64,000 bases of DNA from Agrobacterium rosae (GTDB lineage: Bacteria > Pseudomonadota > Alphaproteobacteria > Rhizobiales > Rhizobiaceae), in the NCBI RefSeq assembly GCF_002915175.1, contig NZ_NXEJ01000002.1, forward strand, positions 340,236 to 404,235. The letters are read 5' to 3'. The position numbers and the translations under genes are program-made. The notes beneath the pieces were generated by a model. It was given only the letters and a program-made list of their open reading frames with translations. It had not been told where the DNA came from and ran no database searches. Every line of letters begins with the position of its first letter. Position 1 is the stretch's first letter. Shown in pieces: positions 17,491 through 26,245 of the stretch.

Positions 17491-18269
17491 TTTCCACGCG
17501 CGGTGTCACCGTCGTCCGTTCCGGGCGCAAATTGCTGGACGATGTCTCGATCAAGCTCGAGCCTGGCACCTTCAGCGTCATCATCGGCCCGAATGGTGCG
17601 GGTAAATCCACCCTGATGAAGGTGCTGTCCGGCGAGATGCGGGCTGATGCGGGCGACATTGCCTATAACACCGTCGACGTGAAGCTGTTTTCACCGGTGC
17701 AGCTGGCGCGCATTCGCGCCGTGTTGCCGCAAAGCACGGTGTTATCGTTTCCGTTCACGGCGCTGGAAATCGTGCGCATGGGTGCTGTTGCGCAAGGATC
17801 TCTTAAGCCGGAAGAACAGGCAAGGCAGGCGCTGGCGAAGGTGGGTCTCAGCGGGTTTGAGGGTCGATCCTACAACATGCTATCCGGTGGAGAACAGCAG
17901 CGGGTGCAGTTTGCCCGTGTCTTGGCGCAAGTTCCCTATCCGGTGGAAGATGGTCAGGCGAGGGCGCTTTTGCTGGATGAGCCGACGTCCAGCCTTGATC
18001 TCGGCCACCAGATTTCTGTGCTCGAAACCGCGCGAGATTTCGTCCTTGCTGGCGGCACCGTGCTTGCCGTGCTGCACGATCTCAATCTCGCTGCCGAGTT
18101 CGCCGATCAACTTATCGTCATGCATCGCGGTAAGATCACGGCCTGCGGACCTGCGCTGGAAACGATCAATGACGAGACGATCGCGCGGGTTTACGGCATT
18201 GGCGGCACTGTTGGTCGCGTTCCCGCACGGCACATTCCCTATGTCCTGCCGCAGTCACGACATCGCTGA
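17487..18269 (+). CDS. hmuV: Hemin ABC transporter, ATPase
   Basis: 260-aa ABC ATPase with Walker A GPNGAGKST (about residue 38), signature MLSGGEQQRVQFARVL and Walker B LLLDEPTSSLDLG, followed by the H-loop VLHDLN. Last gene of hmuTUV. It ends 8 bases before the stop of the convergent DUF454 gene, without an obvious terminator. Confidence 0.95.
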   Translation: MISTRGVTVVRSGRKLLDDVSIKLEPGTFSVIIGPNGAGKSTLMKVLSGEMRADAGDIAYNTVDVKLFSPVQLARIRAVLPQSTVLSFPFTALEIVRMGAVAQGSLKPEEQARQALAKVGLSGFEGRSYNMLSGGEQQRVQFARVLAQVPYPVEDGQARALLLDEPTSSLDLGHQISVLETARDFVLAGGTVLAVLHDLNLAAEFADQLIVMHRGKITACGPALETINDETIARVYGIGGTVGRVPARHIPYVLPQSRHR

Positions 18270-18277
18270 CGGCAGGG

Positions 18278-18649
18278 TTACGGTTCTGGCCGGGTGGTGA
18301 CGAACAGGGCGGCACCCAACATGACGGCGGCGACGAGTGAGGCGCGCAACGGCGTCGGTTCGGTTCCGAACCAGAAAATCGCGTAACTCATTGTCATCAG
18401 AGACACTGCGGCGATTTTTGCCCTGCGCGGGATGGCACCTTTTTCCCGCCAGTTGCACAGGGATGGCCCAAATCTGGGGTGGGACAGAAGCCATGCTTCC
18501 AGCTTCGGAGACGATTTTGAAAAGCACCACAGCGCGATCAACAGAAACGGTGTCGTCGGCAAAACGGGCAGAAACGCACCGACAACACCGGTTGCGACCA
18601 TCAGCCAGCCAAGACAGAGATATAAGATGCGCATGAGTGCCGGTATCAT
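18278..18649 (-). CDS. YbaN/DUF454 family inner-membrane protein
   Basis: 123 aa with the DUF454 pattern: N-terminal LYLCLGWLMVATGVVGAFLPVLPTTPF is a membrane segment followed by FLLIALWCFSKSSPKLEAWL, then HPRFGPSLCNWREKGAIPRRAK and two further hydrophobic stretches. Small polytopic membrane protein of unknown function, widespread in proteobacteria. Convergent with hmuV. No link to heme uptake is evident beyond position. Confidence 0.88.
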   Translation of the reverse strand: MIPALMRILYLCLGWLMVATGVVGAFLPVLPTTPFLLIALWCFSKSSPKLEAWLLSHPRFGPSLCNWREKGAIPRRAKIAAVSLMTMSYAIFWFGTEPTPLRASLVAAVMLGAALFVTTRPEP

Positions 18650-18822
18650 GAGTTAAGATGTCATGATAGTGCGAAAGCTGCTGTGTAGAAGACGTGTTTG
18701 ATGATCTGCCATGCGGCTCGAAAAGGCCTCAAGGGTTGAAACTCTTGGCTTCAGCCGTTATCTGCCTGCCCGGAGGCCTGCAGTATAAGTAGGCAACCAC
18801 TAGGCAAAAAGAAGGAAACACC

Positions 18823-19218
18823 ATGGCCAAACTTATTCACTCTATGGTCCGGGTGCTGGACGAGAAGCGTTCGGTGGGTTTTTATAACCAAGCTTTCGGG
18901 CTGGAGGTCGCGGAGCGTTTCGAGTTCGAGACATTCACTCTGATCTATCTCTCGAATGCCGACGGTGATTTCGAGCTTGAGCTGACAGTCAACAAAGGCC
19001 GCGAAGTGCCTTATGCGCTGGGCGATGGCTATGGTCACATTGCGGTCAGCGTTGAAGATGTGGATGCCGAGCATGCCCGCCTGACGGAGCTTGGTCTTTC
19101 CGCTGGCAAGATCGTGAATGCAGAGTACAAGGGTGCGCCGTTTGCGAAGTATTTCTTCATCTGTGATCCAGATGGCTACAAGATCGAAGTGCTTCAACGC
19201 GGCAGCCGCTTCAAATAA
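18823..19218 (+). CDS. Glyoxalase I (lactoylglutathione lyase) family protein
   Basis: 131 aa, single VOC domain duplicated as two beta-alpha-beta-beta-beta units. Metal-ligand positions expected for glyoxalase I are visible: H6 in LIHSMVRVLD, E in FELELTVN, H in GYGHIAVSVED and E in DGYKIEVLQ. The enzyme converts the methylglyoxal-glutathione hemithioacetal to S-lactoylglutathione. The gene lies 15 bases before ung and may be cotranscribed with it. RBS GGAAAC precedes the ATG. Confidence 0.92.
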   Translation: MAKLIHSMVRVLDEKRSVGFYNQAFGLEVAERFEFETFTLIYLSNADGDFELELTVNKGREVPYALGDGYGHIAVSVEDVDAEHARLTELGLSAGKIVNAEYKGAPFAKYFFICDPDGYKIEVLQRGSRFK

Positions 19219-19233
19219 ATCAAGAGGTTTTCC

Positions 19234-19926
19234 ATGACAGAGGCGGGCGTGAAACTGGAAGAAAGCTGGAAACATGTGCTTTCCGCAGAATTCGCCAGCC
19301 CCTACATGCAGAAACTGAAAGACTTTCTGCTTGCCGAGAAAAATGCCGGCAAGCATATTTTCCCTAGAGGTAGCGAGTATTTTCGCGCGCTCGACCTCAC
19401 GCCACTCGATGAGGTCAAGGTTGTTATTCTCGGCCAAGACCCCTATCACGGCGCAGGCCAAGCACATGGTCTGTGCTTTTCCGTGCAGCCGGGCGTGCGC
19501 ACGCCACCATCTCTCGTCAATATCTACAAGGAATTGCAGAGCGATTTGGGCATCCAGCCCGTTAAGCACGGCTTTCTGGAAAGCTGGGCCAAACAGGGTG
19601 TGTTGCTGCTCAATAGCGTTCTAACCGTGGAAGAAGCCCGTGCCGCATCCCATCAGGGGCAAGGCTGGGAAAAATTCACCGACGCCATCATCCGCACCGT
19701 GAATGACGAATGCGACGGCGTCGTCTTCTTGCTGTGGGGCTCTTACGCGCAGAAGAAAGCGGCTTTCGTCGACCAGACGAAGCATCTGGTTCTCAAATCG
19801 CCGCATCCATCACCGCTCTCCGCCCACAACGGATTTTTCGGCAACCATCATTTTTCGAAAGCCAACGAGTTTCTCGTTTCACGCGGCAGAGAGCCAATAG
19901 ATTGGCAACTGCCCGAAAAAGTGTGA
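19234..19926 (+). CDS. ung: Uracil-DNA glycosylase
   Basis: 230 aa family 1 UDG that removes uracil from DNA in base-excision repair. Catalytic-water loop [14 protein letters not shown] with D69, and the Leu-intercalation loop [13 protein letters not shown] near residue 190. Normal length. Start ATG at 19234 has AGAGG about 8 bases upstream. It follows the glyoxalase gene by 15 bases. No inhibitor or phage context is seen. Confidence 0.96.
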   Translation: MTEAGVKLEESWKHVLSAEFASPYMQKLKDFLLAEKNAGKHIFPRGSEYFRALDLTPLDEVKVVILGQDPYHGAGQAHGLCFSVQPGVRTPPSLVNIYKELQSDLGIQPVKHGFLESWAKQGVLLLNSVLTVEEARAASHQGQGWEKFTDAIIRTVNDECDGVVFLLWGSYAQKKAAFVDQTKHLVLKSPHPSPLSAHNGFFGNHHFSKANEFLVSRGREPIDWQLPEKV

Positions 19927-19973
19927 TGAACGTCGCAAAAACAGCTTTGCACTTTTAAATTGACTGATCTAAA

Positions 19974-19991
19974 GATAACCGGACTGTTATC
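19974..19991. promoter_or_regulatory. Inverted repeat just upstream of the siderophore-interacting protein gene
   Basis: GATAAC-N6-GTTATC, a perfect 6-base inverted repeat, ends 10 bases before the ATG at 20002. It could be an iron-regulator operator or an mRNA hairpin covering the ribosome binding site; the position near the start codon would suit control of initiation. No published site was matched. Confidence 0.4.
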
Positions 19992-20001
19992 TGAAGGATT
20001 T

Positions 20002-21075
20002 ATGCCGGTGACTTTTCTGTCTGCGAAAACATCTGTTGCTCTTCCCGATCCGCACGCCATCGTTGCAGCTTTTCATGAGCACTTCGCCGAGTATATGACG
20101 ATGACCCGCGAGGGTGCGGCGGTGCATTTCGAGGCAGATTACGGCAATGGCACATTTGGTGCCGAGGATGGCCGTTTTGCAGCGCGCATCAATTGTGTTT
20201 CGGAAAATGTTCTGCTGTCCGTCAAGGCCATGGTTGCTGAGCATATCGTCGAGTTTTCCGGCGATACGTCGCTTGATTTTCGCTGGGAAGGCGATGGGGC
20301 AGAGCTGCGTGAACTGCCCAATCTTTTCAGCGGTCGGGTGGTGCGAGCCTATAATCTGACGCCGAAGATGCGGCGTGTCGTGATTGCGATCGAAGAGGGC
20401 ATCGAGCGGTTGATGAATGGCGGGCTGCATGTCCGCATCCTCATCCTTCCCGATCAGGCCCGCGCTCCCGTATGGCCGCATCTGTCGAAAACCGGTGCCA
20501 TCGTCTGGGCGCAGGGTGAGGATGAACAGGCGCGCCGCGTCTATACGATCCGTTCCGGCAATATCGAACGCGGGGAAATCGATCTCGATTTTGTCATGCA
20601 CGAGGGTGACGACATGCCCGGCGCGCATTTTGGCGCAACGGCCAGCGAGGGTGATCTTGTTGGTATCGTTGGTCCCGGTGGCGAATTGCCCGATGCGGAA
20701 AGCTATGTTTTCGCCGGTGATGAAACCGCACTGCCTGTGATGTTGCGTATGGCAGCTGAAATGCCTGCGGGCAAAAAGCTAACGGTTTATGCCGAAATCG
20801 ACAATGAGAACGAGCGGCAGAGTATTGATTCCAAAGCTGACATGAATTGGAATTGGCTATATCGCAACGGTGAGGATGCTGGAACGGCTGGAGTGCTGGT
20901 GCAGGCGCTGCGCGCTCACGCGTGGCCCAGCCCCGACGGGCTGCATGTGTTCGTCGGCTGTGAAAAGATCGAAGCACGCGCCATTAAGAAAATACTCGGC
21001 GATGAAGCCGGGCTCCCAAAGACCTGCCTGCACACCGCCGGTTATTGGGTCCGGGGCGCGAACGACGACCATTGA
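20002..21075 (+). CDS. Siderophore-interacting protein (ferric-siderophore reductase) with N-terminal DUF2218
   Basis: 357 aa. The first part (about residues 15-95) resembles DUF2218 (HAIVAAFHEHFAEYMTMT ... GRFAARINCVSENVLLS). The remainder is the FAD-binding SIP/ViuB fold, with RRVYTIRSGNIERGEIDLDF binding flavin and a C-terminal NAD(P)H-type region ending TAGYWVRGANDDH. Enzymes of this family reduce ferric siderophores in the cytoplasm to release iron. ATG at 20002 (GAAGGA upstream) is preferred; a TTG at 19960 would add 14 residues but lacks a ribosome site. A heme ABC transporter lies nearby, and both are expected to be iron-controlled. Confidence 0.9.
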   Translation: MPVTFLSAKTSVALPDPHAIVAAFHEHFAEYMTMTREGAAVHFEADYGNGTFGAEDGRFAARINCVSENVLLSVKAMVAEHIVEFSGDTSLDFRWEGDGAELRELPNLFSGRVVRAYNLTPKMRRVVIAIEEGIERLMNGGLHVRILILPDQARAPVWPHLSKTGAIVWAQGEDEQARRVYTIRSGNIERGEIDLDFVMHEGDDMPGAHFGATASEGDLVGIVGPGGELPDAESYVFAGDETALPVMLRMAAEMPAGKKLTVYAEIDNENERQSIDSKADMNWNWLYRNGEDAGTAGVLVQALRAHAWPSPDGLHVFVGCEKIEARAIKKILGDEAGLPKTCLHTAGYWVRGANDDH

Positions 21076-21237
21076 TCCAACATCGTTGATTTGCTGAACA
21101 GTTCTTTCGATCGTTTCCAATTTGAGAACAATCCGTTCTGAACGTCCTGTCTATGCGAACGGCCCGATCTGCACCATCTTGAGCCCATGAACGAAGGGCG
21201 TCGCTTTTCCGCGAGCCCATCCAATCGGAGGGTTAAA

Positions 21238-22179
21238 ATGCTGAACCAGATCAAGGGTCTGCACCACGTCACATCCATGGCGGCGAGTGCGCGTGGTAAC
21301 AACCATTTCTTTACCGACACGCTCGGCCTGCGCCGCGTCAAGAAGACGGTTAACTTCGACGCGCCTGATGTCTACCATCTCTATTACGGCGATGAAGTCG
21401 GCACGCCCGGCTCGGTAATGACCTATTTCCCCTTTCCGCACATGGCGCGGGGTCGTCAGGGCACCGGCGAAGTCGGCACGACGCTGTTTTCCGTTCCCGA
21501 AGGTTCGCTCGGCTACTGGCAGGACCGACTTGCCAAGGCCAATGTCGATGGATTGAAAGCCGATGAAGCCTTTGGCAACAAGCGCCTGCATTTTGCCGGA
21601 CCGGATGGCGATGGTTTTGCCTTGGTCGAGGTCAAGGATGATGCACGTGCGCAGTGGACTGCCAACGGCGTCGGTGAAGATCAGGCGATCCGTGGTTTTC
21701 AAGGAGCGTCGCTGCGGCTTGCAGATGAAGGTGCCACCGCTGAACTTTTGAAGTTCATGGGTTATCATGAAGTGGACCGGCAGGACGGCGTTTTGCGGCT
21801 GGGCATGCCTGGTGGCAACGGTGCCGATGTCATCGATATCGAAACGATGCCGAATATTTCCGGCGCTCGTCTGGGGGCAGGATCCGTTCACCACATCGCT
21901 TTTGCCGTGGAAAACCGCGAGACGCAGTTGGAAGTTCGTAAAGCGCTGATGGATACGGGGCATCAGGTCACGCCTGTCATCGATCGGGATTACTTCTGGG
22001 CGATCTACTTCCGCACGCCCGGCGGTGTGCTGTTTGAAATCGCCACCAACGAACCGGGTTTCGACCGCGACGAAGACACGGCGCATCTGGGTGAAGCGTT
22101 GAAGCTGCCATCACAGCACGCGCATCTGCGCGCCACGCTGGAGCAGCATCTGGAGCCGTTGGACGGCGACGCAAAGTAA
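21238..22179 (+). CDS. Ring-cleaving dioxygenase-type VOC protein
   Basis: 313 aa with two VOC domains. Metal-binding pattern of extradiol-type dioxygenases: GLHHVTSMA at residue 7 and HHIAFAVENRE near residue 220, with a glutamate in GVLFEIATNEPG near residue 265. Related proteins (MhqA/MhqO-like) are linked to quinone or hydroquinone detoxification. The ATG at 21238 has GGAGGG 7 bases upstream and begins the conserved MLNQIKGLHHVT; an upstream ATG at 21187 is not needed. The esterase gene follows by 55 bases, and the two often travel together as a quinone-response pair. Confidence 0.9.
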   Translation: MLNQIKGLHHVTSMAASARGNNHFFTDTLGLRRVKKTVNFDAPDVYHLYYGDEVGTPGSVMTYFPFPHMARGRQGTGEVGTTLFSVPEGSLGYWQDRLAKANVDGLKADEAFGNKRLHFAGPDGDGFALVEVKDDARAQWTANGVGEDQAIRGFQGASLRLADEGATAELLKFMGYHEVDRQDGVLRLGMPGGNGADVIDIETMPNISGARLGAGSVHHIAFAVENRETQLEVRKALMDTGHQVTPVIDRDYFWAIYFRTPGGVLFEIATNEPGFDRDEDTAHLGEALKLPSQHAHLRATLEQHLEPLDGDAK

Positions 22180-22233
22180 ATGACGGAAGGCTGGTCGGCC
22201 CGATGGCCACCAGCCATTCCCAGGAGTATTGCC

Positions 22234-22845
22234 ATGAGCAAGGATAGTTATGTTCACAAGGTCCGCGCCGGTGCGCCGGGCCAGCCCGCTTTCTTCGTGT
22301 TTCACGGCACTGGCGGCGATGAAAACCAGTTCTTCGAGTTCGGCTCTCGTCTGCTGCCGAATGCCACCGTGATTTCCCCACGGGGTGATGTTTCGGAATT
22401 CGGAGCGGCACGCTTTTTCCGCCGAAAGGCCGAAGGCGTTTATGACCTCGATGATCTGGACCGCGCCACACGGCATATGGCCGAATTTATCAAGGCCAAC
22501 CGCGATTATCACGAGGCAGGTCTCGTCGTCGGTCTGGGTTTTTCCAACGGCGCGAATATTCTCGCCAATGTGCTGATCGAATTCCCTGATCTGTTTGACG
22601 CAGCCGTGCTGATGCACCCGCTCATTCCGTTCGAGCCGAAGCCCGCGCCAGCACTCGCGTCACGGCGTGTGTTGATCACGGCGGGCGAACACGACCCGAT
22701 CTGCCCGGTTCCACTGACCAATGCTTTGGCGGACTATTTCAGGGCGCAGGGTGGGGAGGTTGAGATGGAATGGCATTCCGGCGGGCATGAAATTCGTGGG
22801 AATGAGATCGAGGCGGCGAGGGCGTTTTTGACGCCCCAGGTTTGA
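22234..22845 (+). CDS. Phospholipase/carboxylesterase family alpha/beta hydrolase
   Basis: 203 aa. Catalytic serine lies in LGFSNGANI (the G-x-S-x-G elbow, about residue 100), Asp in GEHDPICP and His in WHSGGHEI, with FVFHGTGGDENQF forming the oxyanion strand. Start ATG has AGGAG at 7-base spacing; an earlier in-frame ATG lies directly after the dioxygenase stop but lacks a site. MhqD-like hydrolases of this size accompany ring-cleaving dioxygenases. No signal peptide, so cytoplasmic. Confidence 0.9.
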   Translation: MSKDSYVHKVRAGAPGQPAFFVFHGTGGDENQFFEFGSRLLPNATVISPRGDVSEFGAARFFRRKAEGVYDLDDLDRATRHMAEFIKANRDYHEAGLVVGLGFSNGANILANVLIEFPDLFDAAVLMHPLIPFEPKPAPALASRRVLITAGEHDPICPVPLTNALADYFRAQGGEVEMEWHSGGHEIRGNEIEAARAFLTPQV

Positions 22846-22861
22846 TGGCTTCCGCCACTCA

Positions 22862-22978
22862 CCTCCTCTTCCCTGTGCTTGTCACAGGGATCCAGCCGGC
22901 GCGCGTCTGCGCGACAGGAGACTCTCTCAGCCCAAAGACTTGGGCTGACTAGATTCCTGTGACAAGCACAGGAATGAG
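22862..22978. repeat. RIME-type palindromic intergenic repeat
   Basis: Long imperfect inverted repeat: outer arms contain CCTGTGCTTGTCACAGG (22872-22888) and its reverse complement (22956-22972), extended at both sides with few mismatches, and an inner 8-base hairpin CAGCCCAA/TTGGGCTG lies at 22928-22947. It resembles the Rhizobium-specific intergenic mosaic elements. It sits between the esterase stop and the convergent transglycosylase gene, so it may also act as a terminator or RNA-stability hairpin. Confidence 0.8.
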
Positions 22979-23001
22979 GGTGGAGAAAGCGTCTGGAAAA
23001 A

Positions 23002-23586
23002 TTACCGATACCCGCAATCTCGCAATTGCTTCTCATACCGCATGGCCACGTTGGCGGATTTGCGGGCGGCATTCTTGATGGCGGTATTGCTGCGCCAGAC
23101 GCCGTTCGCATAGCCCGTATGGCCGGAATAATAGGCGAGGTAGAGATTGTAGGGATCGTTGAGGGCGATGCCGTTCTGGCGGTTGCTCTTGGCGTGGTAC
23201 CAGCCGACGAAGTGGATAGCGTCGGTGAAATCGGTGCGACTGGCGTTCCAGCGTCCGGTCTCGCGCTGATAGACTTTCCACGTACCATCCAACGCCTGTG
23301 CATAGCCGTAGGCGGTGGATTTCCGTCCCCAGGGAATGAAGCCGAAGAGTTTGTTGCGCGGAGGGCGGGCGTAGGGCTGGAAGCTGGATTCGGTGTAGAT
23401 GGTTGCCATCATGACCGGCACTGGCACGCCGAACTCCCGTTCTGCGGCTTGTGCATCCTTCTTCCAATTGTTGAACATGCCGTTTCGCTGTTCGAAAATC
23501 GCACAGGCATTGGTGATCTGCGACGGAGCGGTCGCGCAGCCAGCCAGAACAGTCAAAAGAAAAACGACGACAAATACGCCACGCAT
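23002..23586 (-). CDS. Lipoprotein lytic transglycosylase (SLT domain)
   Basis: 194 aa. Lipoprotein signal MRGVFVVVFLLTVLAGCATA with lipobox LAGC. The lysozyme-like SLT fold has the catalytic glutamate in ATIYTESSFQPYARPP and the following pattern STAYGYAQALDGTW, then YHAKSNRQNGIALNDPYNLYLAYYSGH near the C-terminus. It cleaves peptidoglycan glycan strands in the periplasm. The start at 23586 is chosen because eight extra codons upstream would precede the signal. Monocistronic. Confidence 0.9.
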   Translation of the reverse strand: MRGVFVVVFLLTVLAGCATAPSQITNACAIFEQRNGMFNNWKKDAQAAEREFGVPVPVMMATIYTESSFQPYARPPRNKLFGFIPWGRKSTAYGYAQALDGTWKVYQRETGRWNASRTDFTDAIHFVGWYHAKSNRQNGIALNDPYNLYLAYYSGHTGYANGVWRSNTAIKNAARKSANVAMRYEKQLRDCGYR

Positions 23587-23687
23587 CGCGAAACCTCTCG
23601 TTCCGCTCATTACTAAATTGTAAATGTTAACGCTCGGTTTTGAGACAAGGTTAATGCAAATGCGGTCTATTAAGGTTTTGTTTACGG

Positions 23688-24521
23688 TCAGATACGACCG
23701 ATAGCGCTTGCCATCTGGTAAAGCGCGAGGCCGGAGGCCGTGCCGGCATTGAGGCTGTCGAGCTGAGGCGATTGGGCGATACGGGCCGTATGAAAGCGCG
23801 CCAGGACGTCGGGGGCTAAGCCATCTCCTTCAGTGCCGATGACAAGCGCCATGCGGTTGGAGGCCGTTATCTGACGGATTTCCGTCGTGCCTGCGGGAGA
23901 CAGGCTCCAGATGTCGAACCCTTCCGCTGCCAGAGTTTCCAGCATCTGAACCGCGCCGCCACCGCGGTGATAGGCGACTGACAGCACCGAGCCGACGGAA
24001 ACGCGCAACGACTTCCGGTAAAGCGGGTCGCAGCAGGTGGCATCCATGAACACTGCATCGGCATAAAACGCCGCGGCATTGCGAAACATCGAGCCGAGAT
24101 TATCGTGGTTGGAAATGCCACAGCCGACGAGCACCAGCGAGGATTGCGGCAGTTGTTGGAGTGTTTGCTCCATATCCTTGTCACCCTTGCGCTTGCCGAG
24201 CGCCAGAATGCCGCGATGCAGGTTGAAGCCGACAATCGCATCCAGGACCGATGCCGTCGCCACATAGATCGGCACATCGGATGGAAATTCACTCAGAATA
24301 TCCGCCACGCCTGCCAGGCGGTTTTCAAGGATCAAAATGCTCTCCGCCTCGAAATCGCGACCCGCCTTGTGGGCTGCGGCCAACATGCGCAGCACGACGG
24401 TGCCTTCCACGATGAAGCGACCCTGCCTGCCGGTGAGGTCACGTTCACGAATATCGCGGAAGGCAGCGATGCGTGGATCATCCGCCTCGGTTACAGAGGT
24501 GAATGCGAGATCAACGGGCAT
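23688..24521 (-). CDS. SpoU/TrmH-family RNA 2'-O-methyltransferase
   Basis: 277 aa. The three SPOUT motifs are visible: SNHDNLGSMFRNAAAF (motif 1), MALVIGTEGDGLAPDVL (motif 2) and DSLNAGTASGLALYQ (motif 3, knot with AdoMet pocket). The N-terminal part (PVDLAFTSVTEADDPRIAAF to RQGRFIVEG) is the substrate-binding region. It methylates the ribose of a tRNA or rRNA nucleotide; the exact target is not clear from sequence. The start at 24521 lies inside the end of the next gene upstream (11-base overlap); the reading frame before it is open for 80 codons but is a shadow of that gene. Confidence 0.92.
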   Translation of the reverse strand: MPVDLAFTSVTEADDPRIAAFRDIRERDLTGRQGRFIVEGTVVLRMLAAAHKAGRDFEAESILILENRLAGVADILSEFPSDVPIYVATASVLDAIVGFNLHRGILALGKRKGDKDMEQTLQQLPQSSLVLVGCGISNHDNLGSMFRNAAAFYADAVFMDATCCDPLYRKSLRVSVGSVLSVAYHRGGGAVQMLETLAAEGFDIWSLSPAGTTEIRQITASNRMALVIGTEGDGLAPDVLARFHTARIAQSPQLDSLNAGTASGLALYQMASAIGRI

Positions 24522-24894
24522 CGATGGTGATGTCTGCGACGAAACGGCCAGCCTGAACGTTGAACACCAGCGCCTTGCGTGTACCGTTGGCCAGACGTCC
24601 GTAGAACAGCATATCGCCACTGGCAAACGAGACGTTTTCGATGGTGAAGCCCTGCGGCAGGCTTGCTGTGGCTGCAACCGGCGCATCCGAGGGAACGGTC
24701 GCGGTGGTATTGGTGGTGGTCGCGGTCTTGGATGGGCCGACCGCCTTGTAGACAACGGCACCGAAGACAGCCATAAGGCTGATAAACATCACGGAGCCCG
24801 ACACGATCTGCAACCGGATCATCTTGCGGCGAACTTTTTCCATGGCCGGGTCTAACGGCTGGTCGTCCTGTTCGGCTTGCTCGATCTGCGTCAT
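24511..24894 (-). CDS. Single-pass membrane protein of unknown function
   Basis: 127 aa. Charged N-terminus (QAEQDDQPLDPAMEKVRR), one membrane segment (LQIVSGSVMFISLMAVFGAVVY, residues about 28-49), a Thr/Pro-rich linker and a C-terminal region with beta character (FTIENVSFASGDMLFYGRL and GRFVADITIDAR). Probably anchored in the inner membrane with a periplasmic tail. Small rhizobial proteins of this layout are conserved next to rluD or spoU genes, but no function is known to me. Overlaps the SpoU gene by 11 bases, indicating an operon; the divergent rluD starts 38 bases away. Confidence 0.8.
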   Translation of the reverse strand: MTQIEQAEQDDQPLDPAMEKVRRKMIRLQIVSGSVMFISLMAVFGAVVYKAVGPSKTATTTNTTATVPSDAPVAATASLPQGFTIENVSFASGDMLFYGRLANGTRKALVFNVQAGRFVADITIDAR

Positions 24895-24932
24895 CGGGAT
24901 CCTTGGATATTGTTGAGTGATCGGAAATAAGA

Positions 24933-25955
24933 ATGAACGACCCCTTTAAACAAGGCGGAGACGCAAGGAAAGTCCTGATTGCCGGGGAAGATGCCGAAGG
25001 CCGCCTCGACGCATGGCTGGCTGCTGAAGTCGGCGGTGATCTGTCGCGCAGCCGCATCAAGGCGCTGATGGAGCAGGGCGCGGTTTTTCTCAACGGCACA
25101 GCCATTACGGAACCGAAGAAGAAGGTTCATCCCGGCGACCGTATCGAGATCACCATGCCTGAACCGGAAGACCCGGAGCCCAAGGGTGAGGATATTCCTC
25201 TTGAGGTGGAATATGAGGACGAAGACCTCATCGTACTTCTCAAGCCAGCCGGTCTGGTCGTGCATCCCGGTGCTGGTAACTGGACTGGTACGCTGGTCAA
25301 TGCGCTGATCCACCATTGCGGTGATAGTCTGTCCGGCATTGGCGGCGTCAAGCGCCCAGGCATCGTTCACCGCCTGGACAAGGAGACCAGCGGCGTCATG
25401 GTGGTGGCCAAGAATGATAATGCCCACCGCAAGCTGGCCGCACAATTTGCCGACCATGGCCGCACCGGGCCGCTGGAACGGGCCTATAAGGCTATCGTCT
25501 GGGGTCGCCCGAGAACATTGCGCGGCACGATCGATGCGGCGCTAGGCCGGGGTACAGATCGCACGAAGCGCGCCGTGAAACGCGAAGACACCGATGATGC
25601 GCGTGAGGCCATCACCCATTACGAGGTGATCGAGCGTTATCACGAAAAGCAGGATGCGACATCGCTTGCCTCGCTGGTGGAGTGCCGTCTGGAGACCGGG
25701 CGCACCCATCAAATCCGCGTCCACATGGCCCATATTGGCCACCCGTTGATCGGTGACCCGGAATATGGTGCGGCGTTCCGCACCAAGGCCAATCTGTTGC
25801 CGGACGAGGCGAAAGCAGTGGTGAACCGTTTCCCGCGTCAGGCTTTGCATGCCTATCTACTAGCGTTCGAGCATCCACGCACAGGCGAGGTGATGGAGTT
25901 TGAAACGGATATGCCTGATGATATGGAAGAGCTGGCGCAAGCGCTGAGAGGCTAA
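24933..25955 (+). CDS. rluD: 23S rRNA pseudouridine synthase RluD
   Basis: 340 aa. S4 RNA-binding domain at residues about 20-75 and RluA-type catalytic domain with D149 in GIVHRLDKETSG. Converts specific uridines in 23S rRNA helix 69 to pseudouridine, as family RluD. The C-terminal segment (EMEFETDMPDDMEELAQAL) is typical. It starts 38 bases from the divergent single-pass membrane gene, so the promoters of the two overlap. A terminator follows. Confidence 0.94.
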   Translation: MNDPFKQGGDARKVLIAGEDAEGRLDAWLAAEVGGDLSRSRIKALMEQGAVFLNGTAITEPKKKVHPGDRIEITMPEPEDPEPKGEDIPLEVEYEDEDLIVLLKPAGLVVHPGAGNWTGTLVNALIHHCGDSLSGIGGVKRPGIVHRLDKETSGVMVVAKNDNAHRKLAAQFADHGRTGPLERAYKAIVWGRPRTLRGTIDAALGRGTDRTKRAVKREDTDDAREAITHYEVIERYHEKQDATSLASLVECRLETGRTHQIRVHMAHIGHPLIGDPEYGAAFRTKANLLPDEAKAVVNRFPRQALHAYLLAFEHPRTGEVMEFETDMPDDMEELAQALRG

Positions 25956-25980
25956 AACTGCCCAAATACAGACACAGTCA

Positions 25981-26010
25981 CTCCGGGAGCGGATGCTTCC
26001 CGGAGCATTT
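25981..26010 (+). terminator. Rho-independent terminator of rluD
   Basis: Stem CTCCGGGA/TCCCGGAG with a 9-base loop followed by CATTTTGC, 25 bases after the rluD stop. The T-run is short. Confidence 0.7.
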
Positions 26011-26245
26011 TGCGCTGGCCAAAATTCTCGTAAGCAGCAAATTACCCTCATAATTTAGTTTATTATAATTACTTAAATAAGCAGCATAATTATACTGTCT
26101 CAATTTTGCTCTATTTAGCCCTACCTTTTCGCACTGCAATAAAGCTCCTCTTTAAAGGTAGTATATCTCTCAATAAAATCCACCGAAGATTGAAATGTAT
26201 TTTGCAACCTGCTCTCTAGCATGCAGAAACCAGGGATTGAACGCC

